Part shown: piece after piece, positions 37,922-50,463 of the stretch
Numbering within the stretch: the first letter of the stretch is position 1
How the letters are laid out: each line of letters opens with the position of its first letter
Assembly (NCBI GenBank): GCA_003254925.1
Contig: QANZ01010380.1
Location: 65,155 to 129,154 of the forward strand
DNA: 64,000 nucleotides
Reading direction: 5' to 3'
Source of the DNA: Chamaecrista fasciculata
Lineage: Eukaryota > Streptophyta > Magnoliopsida > Fabales > Fabaceae
The notes under the pieces: model-generated
Seen by the model: the letters and a program-made list of their open reading frames with translations, nothing else
Databases searched by the model: none
Told to the model about the DNA's origin: nothing
Program-made: the position numbers and the translations under genes

Positions 37922-40900
37922 TTACTCGCCATCATCACTTTCATCACTGTATGAAACAAGACCAGTTTGGGCAACTTCACTGTGCTTTGCAGCTTCACCA
38001 TTCGATGACTCCACGGGTTCTGAAGATTTATACTTCTCAATATCAGGAGCAGTGGCTACTTTAGAAGCTTCTTCAACGTTTCCTTCATCTACTCGGGCTT
38101 TCTTAGCTTGGGGCTTCACTTTTATAATCATACCTAATGGGCAAGAAGCAGGATTTTTCTTTCCAGCAGACTTTTCTTCCTGCAATATAATAGCAAACAT
38201 GGGAAATTTAGGAAACCACATATGTCGAACTGCTTATAGCCTTCAAAGATTTATATAAATAGAACTTCAAGAAAGGCAACATACAATAGGAATAACTCAT
38301 CTAAGGGTATGTTTGGATTGAGGATTAAAGATGAGAAAGAGAGAAAATCTCTACCCTTGTTTCGAATGTTAAAAATTGAGGCGGGGGATAATGGAAGATT
38401 AATCCTCCATCATCCTACCCCTTTTATAAATTCAAAATACACAAAACAAGAGGTATTAGCGAAGATGTATCAACACTCAAACAAGAGGAAGAAATATGGA
38501 GAGTTAACCTCCTCTTCTCCTCCTAATTGTCAAGCATACCCTCAAGTGATTTTTGGGAATCAAGAGAAGGAAATGGAAGATATTGAATAAGAGAAAGGAG
38601 AGGAAGGGAATGTTAACACTTCAATCCCCTACCCTTTATTTGGATACTAACATTTTCCCTCAAATACTCCAATTTGTGATATCTTAAATTGGCAAAGGAG
38701 GAGGACAATGGAGGATAAAAAATTAATCCACTATTAGTTTTCCGTCCAATTTTCAACTTTTCAAACAACATGAAGATATCATCCTTTTCTTATTTTACCT
38801 TCCCTTCCCATTCATAACCTTGAATCCAAAAATACCAATGTCAAGTTAACAATTGAGGACAAGCACTTCAAAGTATCCAACTAAAGTCTTCCTTAAAGAG
38901 CCAAAGATATTGCAGGATCTTATTCAGCAGACACTCCTCAAGATTGACCCATTATGACAAAAGATGTTAAGATGTTTGATAGAGCCTTCCTTACCGTTTA
39001 ACTCCGAATATTATATAAATCCCAATCTCTAATGAAAAATGGGCTATTACAGCAGAATCACAATAGAAAAGCGCGCATGAAACACAGAACAATCAACGCT
39101 AAGAACAATAAAACACTCCCATAAATAACAAGAATGACAGTAATATAAGGTTACCTAGCTTGAGAGAGGCTAGACTCTCTTCCAAACCACGTTCCTAATT
39201 TTTCCTCCCTTCACCTGAACTAAAACATACTGGTACCCATACAATCCTTATACTCTGTCACTACTGTCACGGGCTTTTCTGTCCTGGGCCAGACTACCAC
39301 TTTTACAACTTACAGCACTTCTCTTTTCCTCTTTTATCTTCCTTTTATATTTCTTAGGTTCAGCAAGTCTAAAATTGTTATTGGAGAAGTTGAAATCAGG
39401 GACAACTAAGACATTATTTGTGGAAATGTAAACATTATAATACAATTAAAGTAGAAAAACTGAAAATTATTACATAAAATTCACTAAAATCAACCTGGAC
39501 CATGGGACGATGGGCTGGTTCCTTGAGTTCATGAACAATGTTGGACTGGGATGCCACTGCTGCCTAAAAAGAAAACAAGTACAATGTAATTAGAAAAATC
39601 AGAGACCAGTTATTGGCAATACCAAGAGAAGATAAACTATTGTACGAAACAAAATATCTGAACAAAACAAGACATTGGCATGTTATTATAACTTAAAAAG
39701 ACATTATTATCCTTCAATAATGTTGAAAACTTAACTTGAAAACTCCGGATTTGTTGGGCTTCATCATCTGCCACTTGACGTTCATATTCCCTCCTTGTCT
39801 GAGAGATGAAAAAAACACAAATACTCAAATTATAAAAGAAGCGTTGTCATTCAACTTCTGATCAACACTTTATTTGAACATTGCTATATTTATCTACAAT
39901 GTAAGGTCATCAACCTTTTTCAAAGCTATGTACTATAATTGTTAGCACATAATTAAGTATAAAAGTGAAATATATATATATATAAATTTCGATAAGATCC
40001 CAAATGAAAGTCGCATCCATAAAAAGCTTTAAAACAAAACTACTTAAAAAAAGTGTATTACCATTTCCAAATTATCAAGAAACTCAGTCTCATCTTCATC
40101 TAAAGCTTTAGGTGGTCCTGTAATGAATAAGGAAGACTTTTGGAACAATCCAACAGCACAAAATGCTTCCATAAAGGGCAAGTAAACATGGCAGCCATCA
40201 CAAGAGCAAAAATATGAATTGTAAACTATCTTCCAGAAGCTAGTTGTTCTAACTCCAAGCAGGATGAATGAGAAATAACCATAATATACTAAATACTGCT
40301 CCAATACTCACTATGTTTGAACCGTTCATTAAATTCTGCATCCCGCTTGTCCTTATTCTCCTTTAGAATCTGCAAAGTGAGGTAAAGAGAAACTGAAGTA
40401 TACCACCAAGTTTAAGTCCGCAGAACCATTAGCAATGGATGCCACACAATTATAAAGGTTTAATCATAGAGAATAGACCCTCGCTGTAAAATTCACTCCA
40501 CTATTTAGTGGAGTAATTATATTTTTCCAACCAACGCACATGCATTTCATCGAGCTGCATCATTCTCTCTCTTCTAGCTTTACCCCTTTTCATGTTCCAT
40601 ACTTACTAAAAAATTTTCAAGCTGATGCAGCAATTTAAGACCTTTCTCTTTGGGTTGGTCTGACCAAAGTTAAATTTGGCGAATAAACTAATCACAAAAT
40701 CAATTCTTAACAAACTCTCATTTTGTCCTCAAGAGTCAAGACTACACTGCCATAACAAGAAAGAACGAATGCGTAAGGAGAGCTGACCTCGAAGAGTGGT
40801 CTATCCCTTTGAGCAGTGCCATCTTCAATTCGTTCACCCCTTGTTCTTTTAGATTCAACCAACTGTTTCAAAATAGTAATAATAACAATAAAGAAACAAC

Positions 40901-41108
40901 CATTTAGATTAAGAACAGTCATACGTAATAAAACATTGACTTACAATTGATTCACAAATTCAAGAAAGATCACAAAAAAAAAAAACCATAACTATAGATT
41001 AGAGCAACTAGGTTTTCTTTAAGCTTGAGTGGCATTGAGGGGAAAATTTACTTGTTCTTCAGAGACGAAATTCATAAGCCTGATAGGACGCCCAGATTCT
41101 TCAGCCAT
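37922..41108 (-). CDS. FAM192A/NIP30-domain nuclear protein
   Basis: Seven exons on the minus strand: 41108-41052, 40862-40788, 40369-40312, 40117-40062, 39798-39736, 39563-39495, 38179-37922. Phases agree, giving 211 aa. The N-terminal half is the NIP30 domain: MNFVSEEQ, TRGERIEDGTAQRDRPLFE, ILKENKDKRDAEFNERFKH, RPPKALDEDETEFLDNLEM, then TRREYERQVADDEAQQIRSF. The C-terminal part is lysine-rich with an acidic tail SYSDESDDGE. Animal FAM192A (PIP30) binds the proteasome activator PA28-gamma, and the yeast relative Fyv6 acts in splicing. The plant role is not established, though nuclear location is likely. The last intron (1.3 kb) holds a MITE-like insert. Confidence 0.88.
38307..38836. mobile_element. 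hAT-like MITE in intron 6 of the FAM192A-like gene
   Basis: The ends gggtatgtttggattgagg and the complement of accttgaatccaaaaatacc are imperfect inverted repeats 530 bp apart, with more tttggata-type motifs inside. I could not see a target duplication. Confidence 0.5.
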
Positions 41109-41311
41109 TGTCCTCAATTCTTTCGACTAATTTGCGATTGCAGACAAAATTCCAGCACCTAAGAAAGATTATGCTTACAGAACCGATAGTAGTTCGTTGA
41201 ACCGTATACCGCCAAATGCAGCCCTAGGTCAGCTATGTCTAACTCCAAAACTCGTAAATGCTTCGAATTTTCTTTTTTTCTTTTCTGGTAGGACTGCGAA
41301 ATTTTTACTAT

Positions 41312-41821
41312 GAGAAAACCTGTTTTTTGGTCATAAAATTGTTAGTGCACGATTTAGTTCTTGAATCGTATGAAAATAAAAATACAAATCAATCATTGAA
41401 TTTTACGGTACGGTAAATCTTTTGGTCCCTGAATTGTAGAGAATACGAATAAGTCCTTGAATTTTACATTATCGTCAACTTTTTGGTCCCTGAATTGTAG
41501 GCAAATACGGATCAGTCCCCGAATTTTACACCACCGTCAACCTTTTGGTCCCTGAGCTGACTCATATTTTTCTATAATTCAAGGACTAAAAGGTTGACGG
41601 TAGTGTAAAATTTAGGGATTAATTTGTATTTTCCTACAATTCAGGGATTAAAAGGTTGACGGTGGTGTAAAATTCAAGGACTGGTTTGTATTTTCCTACA
41701 ATTCAGAGACCAAAACGTTGACGATGGTGTGAAATTCAAGGACTGATTCGTACTTTTCTACAATTTAATGACTAAATTGTTGACTCAGTAACAATTTAGG
41801 GACCAAGAAATAGGTTATCTC
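41312..41821. mobile_element. MULE-type palindromic MITE with internal 70-bp units
   Basis: A 10-bp duplication TTTTTACTAT flanks it (41302-41311 and 41822-41831). The ends gagaaaacctgttttttggt and accaagaaataggttatctc are inverted copies. The arms are built of about three units each of the pattern tttttggtccctgaattgtag ... gaattttacaccaccgtcaac in opposite orientation, so the element is one large hairpin. Confidence 0.85.
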
Positions 41822-42438
41822 TTTTTACTATCATTCATCCTTCAATTATTATCTATTTTAAATTATAAAGGTGATTTTAATTATGATTTTAAAGTTTTTT
41901 TTAACTATAAAAATTAAAATATTTTCTCATAAAATTCCGTTTTTTGGCCTGAAAGATTTTTTTTCATAAATAAAAGTGAGTTTATATCAGATTATTTACC
42001 TCATAAAAGATTATCATTCATAATCATTTATCCAATATTTCTCTATTAAAGAAATCAAGCCAAATCACTTTTCCATTATGACTAAAACAAATTTCTACAT
42101 ATATTTTTTTGCAAAGTCTTATTTTGATGAAACTTTTTGAAAACTTCAAAAATTAAAACGAAATGAAAAAAAAATTTAAGGATCAAAACAAAATTTTAAA
42201 CAAACATTAAGAATTAAAATAGAACTTTAACAACCTTCATTCTTTAAAGGTAAGTATATTTATTCAATGTACCAAGAAAAGAAAGAATATTCTTTCTCAA
42301 AATTTAACATCATTTGTAATGCTGTTTCCAATATTTTTTTTTAGTTTTATAAATTATAACTAAAATTTTGATATTAATATTGTTATAATAGATTCTTTTT
42401 GTATTTAAATGATAAAATCAAAGACAATATTTAATAAA

Positions 42439-43025
42439 GGCAAAACACCATTTCGTGGCCCTAACGTTTGCGGTGATTTTCAGTTATGCCCCTAACGTTT
42501 CATTTGTGTCAATTGTGCCCCCAATGTGAAATGTTTGTTTCAATTATGCCTCCACCTTCGTTAGTGTACCGTTTTTCAGAACTTTTGAGCTTAAATTTGT
42601 GTTCGTTTCAGTTTGTTTTGATAAATGAGTTTATAGGTACTCATTTTCGGCTCCTAAGGATCATTTTGCACATGGAAATTTTGAGAAAAATGCTTCGTTT
42701 TGTTGCATTTCGTTTTGGTCCTTTTTAGGATTCATCGGGTCCGATTTTCTTCGGATTTGGGACTATTTTGAGCTTAATCTTTGAAATTGATCCAAGGAAT
42801 CAAGTTTGTTATGTCCGAAAATTAAAACCCATATGAAAAGAAATCTGATCAAAACCGAGCTCAAATCGTGCGAAAATGATGTTTTTCTTTTTTGTGGATG
42901 ATTGAAATTGGGGGCATAATTGAAACTAACGTTTCACATTGGGGGGCACAACTGACACAAATAAAATGTCGGGAATATAACTGAAAATCACCGCAAACGT
43001 TAGCGGCACGAAATGGTATTTTGCC
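42439..43025. mobile_element. Non-autonomous MULE, 587 bp
   Basis: A perfect 9-bp duplication TTTAATAAA (42430-42438 and 43026-43034) flanks inverted ends GGCAAAACACCATTTCGTGG. The arms extend about 110 bp, with gtttgcggtgattttcagtta conserved in both. The 350-bp core is unique sequence in this window, with no recognised gene. The ends differ from the gtgcacttttggtccc family, so this is a separate lineage. Confidence 0.9.
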
Positions 43026-43148
43026 TTTAATAAATTATGTAATGTATTTTAATGTGAAGCCTCCTCTCCTATGCCCTTGCTAGAATCTGGTGCATGGTTA
43101 GGGGCATTGTTTTGAAGTCACAATTTGGTGGCAAGGGTGCTTGTTACT

Positions 43149-43515
43149 TGCTAAAGTGCATTTTTAGTCCATAACTTTGACAAAAGTCTTAATTTGTTTG
43201 AAAACATCTCACCGTTTGTGTCAATCTGATTTCCATCTATTATCTGTCGTTAAATTTACTTTACCCATAATTGTTACGTCACCATTCCACTCAGCATGTT
43301 AAATCATCTTTAACGGCAAAAAATGGATGAAAATCAGTTTGGGACCAACGGTGGGACGTTTTCAGGAGTTATGGGACCAAAATTGCAGCAAAAAAAGTTA
43401 TGGGACAAAATTGAGACCTTTTACAAAGTTATGGAACCAAAATTGCAACAAAAAAGGTTGTGGGACCAAATTGAGACCTTTGCCAAAGTTATGGGACCAA
43501 AAGTGCACTTTAACC
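43149..43515. mobile_element. Non-autonomous MULE of the gtgcactttt family
   Basis: The right end accaaaagtgcactttaacc is typical of the family; the left end gctaaagtgcatttttagtcc is weaker and its arm is shorter. The core tctttaacggcaaaaaatgg matches the element at 11795-12240. No target duplication seen. Confidence 0.75.
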
Positions 43516-46500
43516 TAATTTCTTTGAGTGTCTTGTTGGTTCAGAGTTCAGTTGGGCTTTGAACTAGAGTGGCCCACGTTTATGGGCCTAAAATTAATGA
43601 AGAAGAAAAGTTCGAACTTCCAAGCCTGTCTCATTTGTCTATTTTCTTTCCGTCCAAAAATAAAAAAACGTGTAAGCTTGTTAAACTTATTTTGTTTTTG
43701 GCCATATGTAAGCTTGTTAAACCTGTTCCCAAAGAGTAGCTATTTCTTTTTGCCGCCACAATTCACTGAGAATCGAGTTCATAGGGATTGGTTTTAATAA
43801 TTTTATTGTCAATGGGAGATGGAAAATACCAATCTAGAGTCAGAAAATTCACACATATTTTACTATTGAAAGTTTTAAACAATGGTCAAATTGATAGCAT
43901 CCTTGACACGTGCTAAATATTACGCTTAACTAAGAAAGTGGTCCTCCTCCAATTCCTTGATTTTTTTCCCTATTTTCTTTTCTCGAACTTTTCACTCATT
44001 AAACAATATCATCGTAATGGAGGGTTCTTATTTATCAATTGAATTTATCCTTTATTTGGCCTCTGTTTTTATCTTTTGGGTTGTTCTTTTATCGGACCAA
44101 TATTGAAATATATAATAACTGTAGATTCAAAAACAAATTTCTGATCTCGAATATCTATTCTCTAAGATATAATAAGGAGAAGCAAGCCTCAAATCATGCC
44201 ACATGGCTCCTACGTGGCATGGAGTCCACTGTCTAATCTGACATGGCTAATTCGTGTTTGTTACGTGGCTCCTATATGGCATCTTTGANACTAGTTATAA
44301 CTAACACAACATAGAAGAAAATATGATTGGATTTTTTTACCATCCCTACGCCAAAAGAGTAATTGGCTTCTCAATTTTACATCAATCAAATGACAAAACA
44401 TTATGGATCAATATAATGATCCATGCACCTCATACATTTATTTTATGACAAAACCCTATATGTACCAAAAATACTATTGCCTTTATTTCATTTGCTTGCT
44501 ATATGTGTTAATGAAGGGTTGGGAAGGGAAATTTACTTTAAATTCCTCATTGCGCAGGTACCATGAATGTGGTGGATTAATCAGATTATCAGGATATATA
44601 AAAGAGTATAGAAGGGGGGAGGGGGGGTCCAATAGAAGTTATGTTTTATTTTGTCCAGTTATTATTTTATCTCAACTGACCTTCACTCCCATTAATTAAT
44701 TATCGATTATTTTCTTCATGTTTCTATGTATTCTATATTAATTAGTACATTTGATGTTTAAAATCCCAACACCCAAAGTCATTTATACTGACTTGAAAAG
44801 GGGAATATACGTAAATCCCGTTTAAATAACAATATATAGTTATATACTAATTAAAAGACCATGATATAGATCTCGAAAGCATTATGCGTGGCATGTGACA
44901 TATTCAACTCCCATGCCAATTCATTCAACGCTTACAGATTAGGCAAATTACAATAATTCCAAACTAGGGAACTAGCTAGTTCTTAACGTATGGATGGACC
45001 ACTTGGTATTTATTTCTTAATTCTTAGGCCTCGTATTTGTTGATTTTTTTATGTTAACAGAGATCTAATCCTTAAAAGCCAAGGAATATATATCTTTTCG
45101 GTGATTAATAATTAAGAAGTACACTTGTTCACTGTTGTGTGAGTGTTCGTCCATTTTCTGTGAAGAAAATATCATAGAAACTCGCTCATATTCGTAAGCA
45201 TGAAGTTCTATCGCTGTTTAATAATTTGTAGTTTAAACTTTAAAGAATTAAAAGGACAAAAAAAAGGAGTTTCAGGTAAAAATAACATCGTCAGTCCAAA
45301 TTTCAGTTAAAACCAAATTGAAAAAAAAAAAAAAACTGATGGACTATTCCAAGATGTCAAATATTTTATGAAAAATGTTAAATAACTCCATCTGTCGATT
45401 CTTCAAATTAGACTTGGGACAAAAGCCTTTGGATACAAGATGGTTGATCCTTTATATCTTACCATAATATTTGACCCGGTTTTAAACTTAATGATATTGG
45501 ATGTTGGAAAAGAAGTCTCGATCTCCTTTTTTTTTTTAACCGGTGAAATTTTTAAAAAATTGCAGGGATCAAAATAGAACAAAGAAAACTTTAGGGACCA
45601 AAATGAAATCTTGAGTAAACATTAGAGATCAAAATAGAGTTTTGACCTATATATAAAATGAAATGTGCACCCAACAAGTCATAACTAGAAGTCGTAAGGA
45701 AAGCCACTGACACATGTCCTCCAAACATTCACAATACACTAACATCATATAAACAAGGCCCTTCCTCAATGATAATCACAATGTATTTTTATTAATGATT
45801 ACTTACGCGTGAATATATTGTCATGTTATATAAACCATGCATTTATAAGTTAAACAAAAGGATACAAGAGCTTCTCCGGTTTTAAAAAAGGAAAAGATAT
45901 AGAATAAAATAGCTAGTTGCATATTTGAATGTTGTGATGTAACTGATGTAATTTTCCACTATATATATATGTATAACATAAAACCAAGCGTCAATCCTAG
46001 TCATCTGGGAGATAAGTGAAATAAAGAATATTTAGCTTTTAAAACTTTTATCAATTTTATATATATACTTCAGTGTAATTAAATGTCAATTAAACTCTGC
46101 ATGAAACTAAATAATTTATCCAGATAGAAATAGACTCAAGAAAGCCTGTTTGCTAGAGTTTCCCAAAGCAGACGACGACGTTTCACATAATAAACTATAG
46201 GGATTTCCCGAGTAACTGACAACTGCACCTCTTTTTCGGTTGATTTCTTTGTTCCCCGAACAGAAGAGATGAAATTATTTTTTTTGTTTCAACTACTATA
46301 AATCATCAACTACTACAAGGAAAGAGATAGAGGGAGAGAGGGAGTGAGGGAGTAAACAAATTATTTTTTTTGTTTCAAATATAGAAACTTATTATATTTT
46401 AGTTATTGTATAAAAAATTCATTGAATTTTTAAAAATTATATATAAAAAAATCCATAAATTTTTTAACTCTTTTAGTATGATTTTTATTAAAAAAAATAA

Positions 46501-47075
46501 AATTTATTTTTAAAAGTGTAGGGATTTCTTTTGGTCAAACTACTAAAGTTGGAGAGGTTTTTTATAATTTAACTTTTTTTTTTAAAGGAAACAATTGTTT
46601 TTAAAGATATAAGCTTTGAGTAACTGAGATCCAAGATCGCTAAGAGACACTGAAAAAAAACACACTCTGTAAACTTGTTTCCTCACCCTCCAAAATCATT
46701 TTTGTTTCACTAAGCTTCTTCTGTTCGTTCATTTTCCGGTGACATTGTCACCTAGAAGAAGAAAGGAAGATCGAGAAAGAGAAGCAGATACAGTAAGAAA
46801 GAAAGGAGGGGTGAGGGTCCTACATATTGCTTAATATTCAAAGGGGCATCAACAGTCACTGTCAATGATTTTATTCGAGTCATATGTATGGTGGCTCTCT
46901 AAATGACCCATGCAATCATGATTGCATATTGCTGCTGAATTTGATCAAAAGCCCAACACCCTCCACTCATTCCTTCATCTTTTTAGGCTTTCATTTGAAG
47001 CAACATTTGCAGGTGTCTCACAAGATCGGCTAAGGTTCTTCTTGTGGCCGAAGGGAAAGCCGAAATCTTACTCAT
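43516..47075. other. Intergenic region upstream of the polygalacturonase gene
   Basis: Mostly AT-rich. Two acgtggctcctacgtggcat / acgtggctcctatatggcat repeats lie at 44205-44220 and 44260-44282. MITE-like tails with ggaccaaaatgaaat lie near 45570-45655. A purine-rich gagagaggga stretch is near 46325-46350. The last 450 bp are probably promoter and leader of the polygalacturonase gene. Confidence 0.5.
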
Positions 47076-49929
47076 ATGAGGAAACTTTCAACAGTGAGTT
47101 TTTTTTTTTAATTTTTTTTAATAAGTTTATCTTCTCTGTCCTTCTGATTTTCCACATTCTCTGTTAAAACAGAAAAATTGAAATTCATAAACAAGAACAC
47201 TGGCTGATCATTCTGAGGTGGTACTGATGGTGATTGATTTTCTACGATTGGTGAACAGTTTAGCCAAATTTAGCTGATTTGAGCAGAATTTTAACTTGCC
47301 TGATCGTTTATACTATACTTGTGTCTGGGGCTATGAGTCGGATTTGATAGCTGTAAATTTCGTATCATTCATGTTTTGTAGCTAGTTTGTTTGTTAGTTT
47401 TTACTTTTCATTTGACATTGAAATGTTTTCATTTTCACTAAATATGGTCTTTTGCAATTGAACCAACATGGAAAGTGGAAACCGTGTTTCTGGGTCAAGA
47501 AATTTACAGCTCATTTTCACTTGGTGTGATCGTTTTTGTTTCAGCTGGTAGGTGTGGTTCTGGTACTTGCATTTTTCAGCTGTAGCCCATGGACAGTGTT
47601 GAGTGGCTCACTGTGCAAACTGACGAACTTTCAGGAAACTCGACCTCACAGTGTTAGTATCACTGAGTTTGGTGCAGTTGGAGATGGGACCACTCTCAAC
47701 ACAAAAGCATTTCAGAACGCTATCTTCTACTTGAATTCATTTGCAGACAAAGGTGGAGCCAAGCTTTTTGTGCCGGCCGGATGGTGGTTGACTGGTAGTT
47801 TTGATCTCATCAGCCATCTAACTTTGTGGTTAGATAAGGATGCAGTGATTCTTGGATCAACGGTAAGCCATGTTTGTGGCAGATAAGCCATATTCATAAA
47901 CTTAACAAATAAGTCACTCCTCTTCTCTTTATTGTCTACAACGAATCTGAAGTACAAGTTGTTACTCCCATTATTTGTGGCAGTGTTCTTGATGGGAAAC
48001 CTTGGAGGACTTATTCTAGGAAAAAGAAGAGAGTTATTACTTAGATATTTGCATTTGACTTCTTAGTATTTTGTTGGAAGTTGTTAGCTTTTATTATATT
48101 TTGGAACCAGACTTGATGATTAAAGATTAATATTCAGATTTTCTCTCACATCTCCCTCCCATTCTTTCTCCCTCATATTCTTCTATTCTACTGAGTTCTA
48201 CATCAGTTCTGTTTCAATGAATAAACATGTGTTAATTTTGTTAAGCATAATTGCACATCCTGCTTGTTACAGAACTCCGAAGATTGGCCGGTTGTTGATC
48301 CTCTGCCATCATATGGCCGAGGAAGGGAGTTTCCGGGTGGAAGGCATAGAAGCTTAATTTATGGATGCAATTTGACTGATGTTGTCATCACAGGTAAGTA
48401 ATGTTCAACAAAGAATTGTCCTCCATGTGTATTTTATATGCGTACACATGGTTTATTGATATTATCAGTGTCTCAATGAAGGTAATAATGGAACTATAGA
48501 TGGCCAAGGCAATATCTGGTGGAGCAAATTTTGGAGCAAAACCCTGGATTATACACGTCCCCATTTGGTCGAGTTCATGAATTCAACCAGGATTCTTATT
48601 TCAAATCTAACCTTTTTGAATTCACCATATTGGACAATTCACCCAGTATATTGCAGGTTGGTCCCCTATAGAAGGATTGAGTTTATGTTTTCTTCCTTAT
48701 TTGCTGAACTTCCAGTGCTTCATTTCCATTTTATAACTGTCCAAACGTGAAGCTTTGATGATTAAGGGGAGACCTGAGACTCTGTTTTTGTGCATGAACA
48801 GCCATGTCACAGTTCAGAATGTCACTATCCTTGCTCCATTTAATTCACCAAACACAGATGGTATTGATCCAGGTGATTTTTCTGCTATTGTTTTTTTTTT
48901 TGAATATTCTTGGCAATTGGCATGTGATTGATGCAGTTCTAGCGTGCATTAGTAGTATCATTATTTTGAAGGGAATTGTTTGATTCAAAAGAAGACAGAA
49001 AATTCCAAATTTTCGCATTATGACATGAAAAAAATAAGAAAATCTCCAGTTATAGAGCAACCTATTTCTTGAAGTACATATCCTACTTTCTAACTTGGTT
49101 GTTTGAAGACTTTATGGAAAAAGGGTGAGATGTTCATAAAGCAAAACTTAAAATAGTGTCAATATCCTAAATGTCTTTGTCGTTCCAAAGATTCATCGGA
49201 TTCTCATGCATTCCTTTTTTAATGTATCCAGACTCTTCTGATAATGTATGCATTGAAGACTGTTATATTAGCACTGGTGATGATCTGGTTGCCATCAAAA
49301 GTGGGTGGGATGAGTATGGAATTTCGTTCGGTCGTCCCAGCACAAACATTATCATCCACAGACTCATAGGCAAAAGTCCAACAAGTGCAGGAATTACTAT
49401 AGGAAGTGAGATGTCTGGAGGTGTATCAGAAGTTCATGCAGAAAATATTCAATTCTTCGATTCATCCAATGCAATCAGAATAAGTACGTCTCCTGGCAGG
49501 GGTGGTTATGTCAGAAACGTCTATATCTCCAACATGACCTTGGCTAATGTAGATGTTGCTATTCGGTTCACAGGCTTACATGGTGATCATCCAGACAACT
49601 ATTATGATCTTAATGCTCTACCAATAATAGAAAGGATTACTATCAAGGATGTGATAGGAAAAAGTATCAAACGTGCTGGTCTTATAGAGGGTATCAATGG
49701 GGACAGCTTTATGAAGATTTGCTTATTAAACATTACTCTTGATGTGAACACCAGCATTCCATGGAACTGCTCTTATGTTCAAGGATACTCTGACTTGGTT
49801 TCACCTGAAACTTGCAACCCTCTTAATGATAAAATATTCCCTGACCATCGGTCGGATTGTTATTTTTTATCAAATCACTTGTGGCATTCGAATAATCAAA
49901 ACAGAAGTGCTTGGTTGATGTCTTGGTAA
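47076..49929 (+). CDS. GH28 polygalacturonase-like protein
   Basis: Six exons: 47076-47093, 47545-47862, 48273-48393, 48482-48656, 48802-48872, 49232-49929; phases agree, giving 466 aa. The first exon encodes only MRKLST; joined to LVGVVLVLAFFSC it makes a signal peptide or anchor. GH28 motifs: NTDGIDP (Asp230), GDD (251-252), GSEMSGG in place of the GHG region, as I recall for this plant clade, and PGRGGYVRNV. The usual substrate-binding R-I-K reads R-I-S (317-319). GH28 enzymes hydrolyse pectic galacturonan in the wall. Activity is uncertain because of the changed lysine. Otherwise complete. Confidence 0.9.
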
Positions 49930-50463
49930 AATAAGGACTTATACAGCATTTGATTTCAGAGTTCTCATAGAGGGTGAATTTGTTTGGTACCTCCTTAACA
50001 GCTGAAATTTCACTTGACATTAGCAGATTAGAGGTCAGTTGAATTACTGATCTGATCTATCTATGGTGGTCCTTTTTGCAGAATGATACCCAGGCATAAT
50101 TTTTTACTGTAACTTGTGTGCAGCAAGAAATAATTGAGTGACTCATCATCAGATATAGGAGTTTAAATGATTTTGTGCTTTGCTTTTGTTGCTACAGTGG
50201 CTTCGGAAAAAGACAACCGAATTTTTTTTTCATTGATTTTACTGTATAAGGGAAGGAAACATATCTTTGCCTGTTGAAAGAGCTTAGATATGGTTCTTGG
50301 CATCAAGTGATTCATAGATATATGCGCTTTAATGTGTTCCATGTATAAATAGTCATAACAACACCCCATGTTAAATAGAGATGAACCAAATGAAGTAACA
50401 AAGCATGAACATATCAATAAATATTTCTCTAAGGTTGAGAATCAAAATTTTTATACACATTGC
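49930..50463. other. Convergent 3' flanks
   Basis: 3' ends of the polygalacturonase-like (+) and S-acyltransferase (-) genes. No other feature is visible. Confidence 0.6.

Noticed and set aside
46922-47093. Open frame upstream of the polygalacturonase exon 2 as an N-terminal extension
   Set aside because: It has no ATG in that frame. The frame starting at 47076 (MRKLST) joins exon 2 in phase and makes a proper signal sequence.
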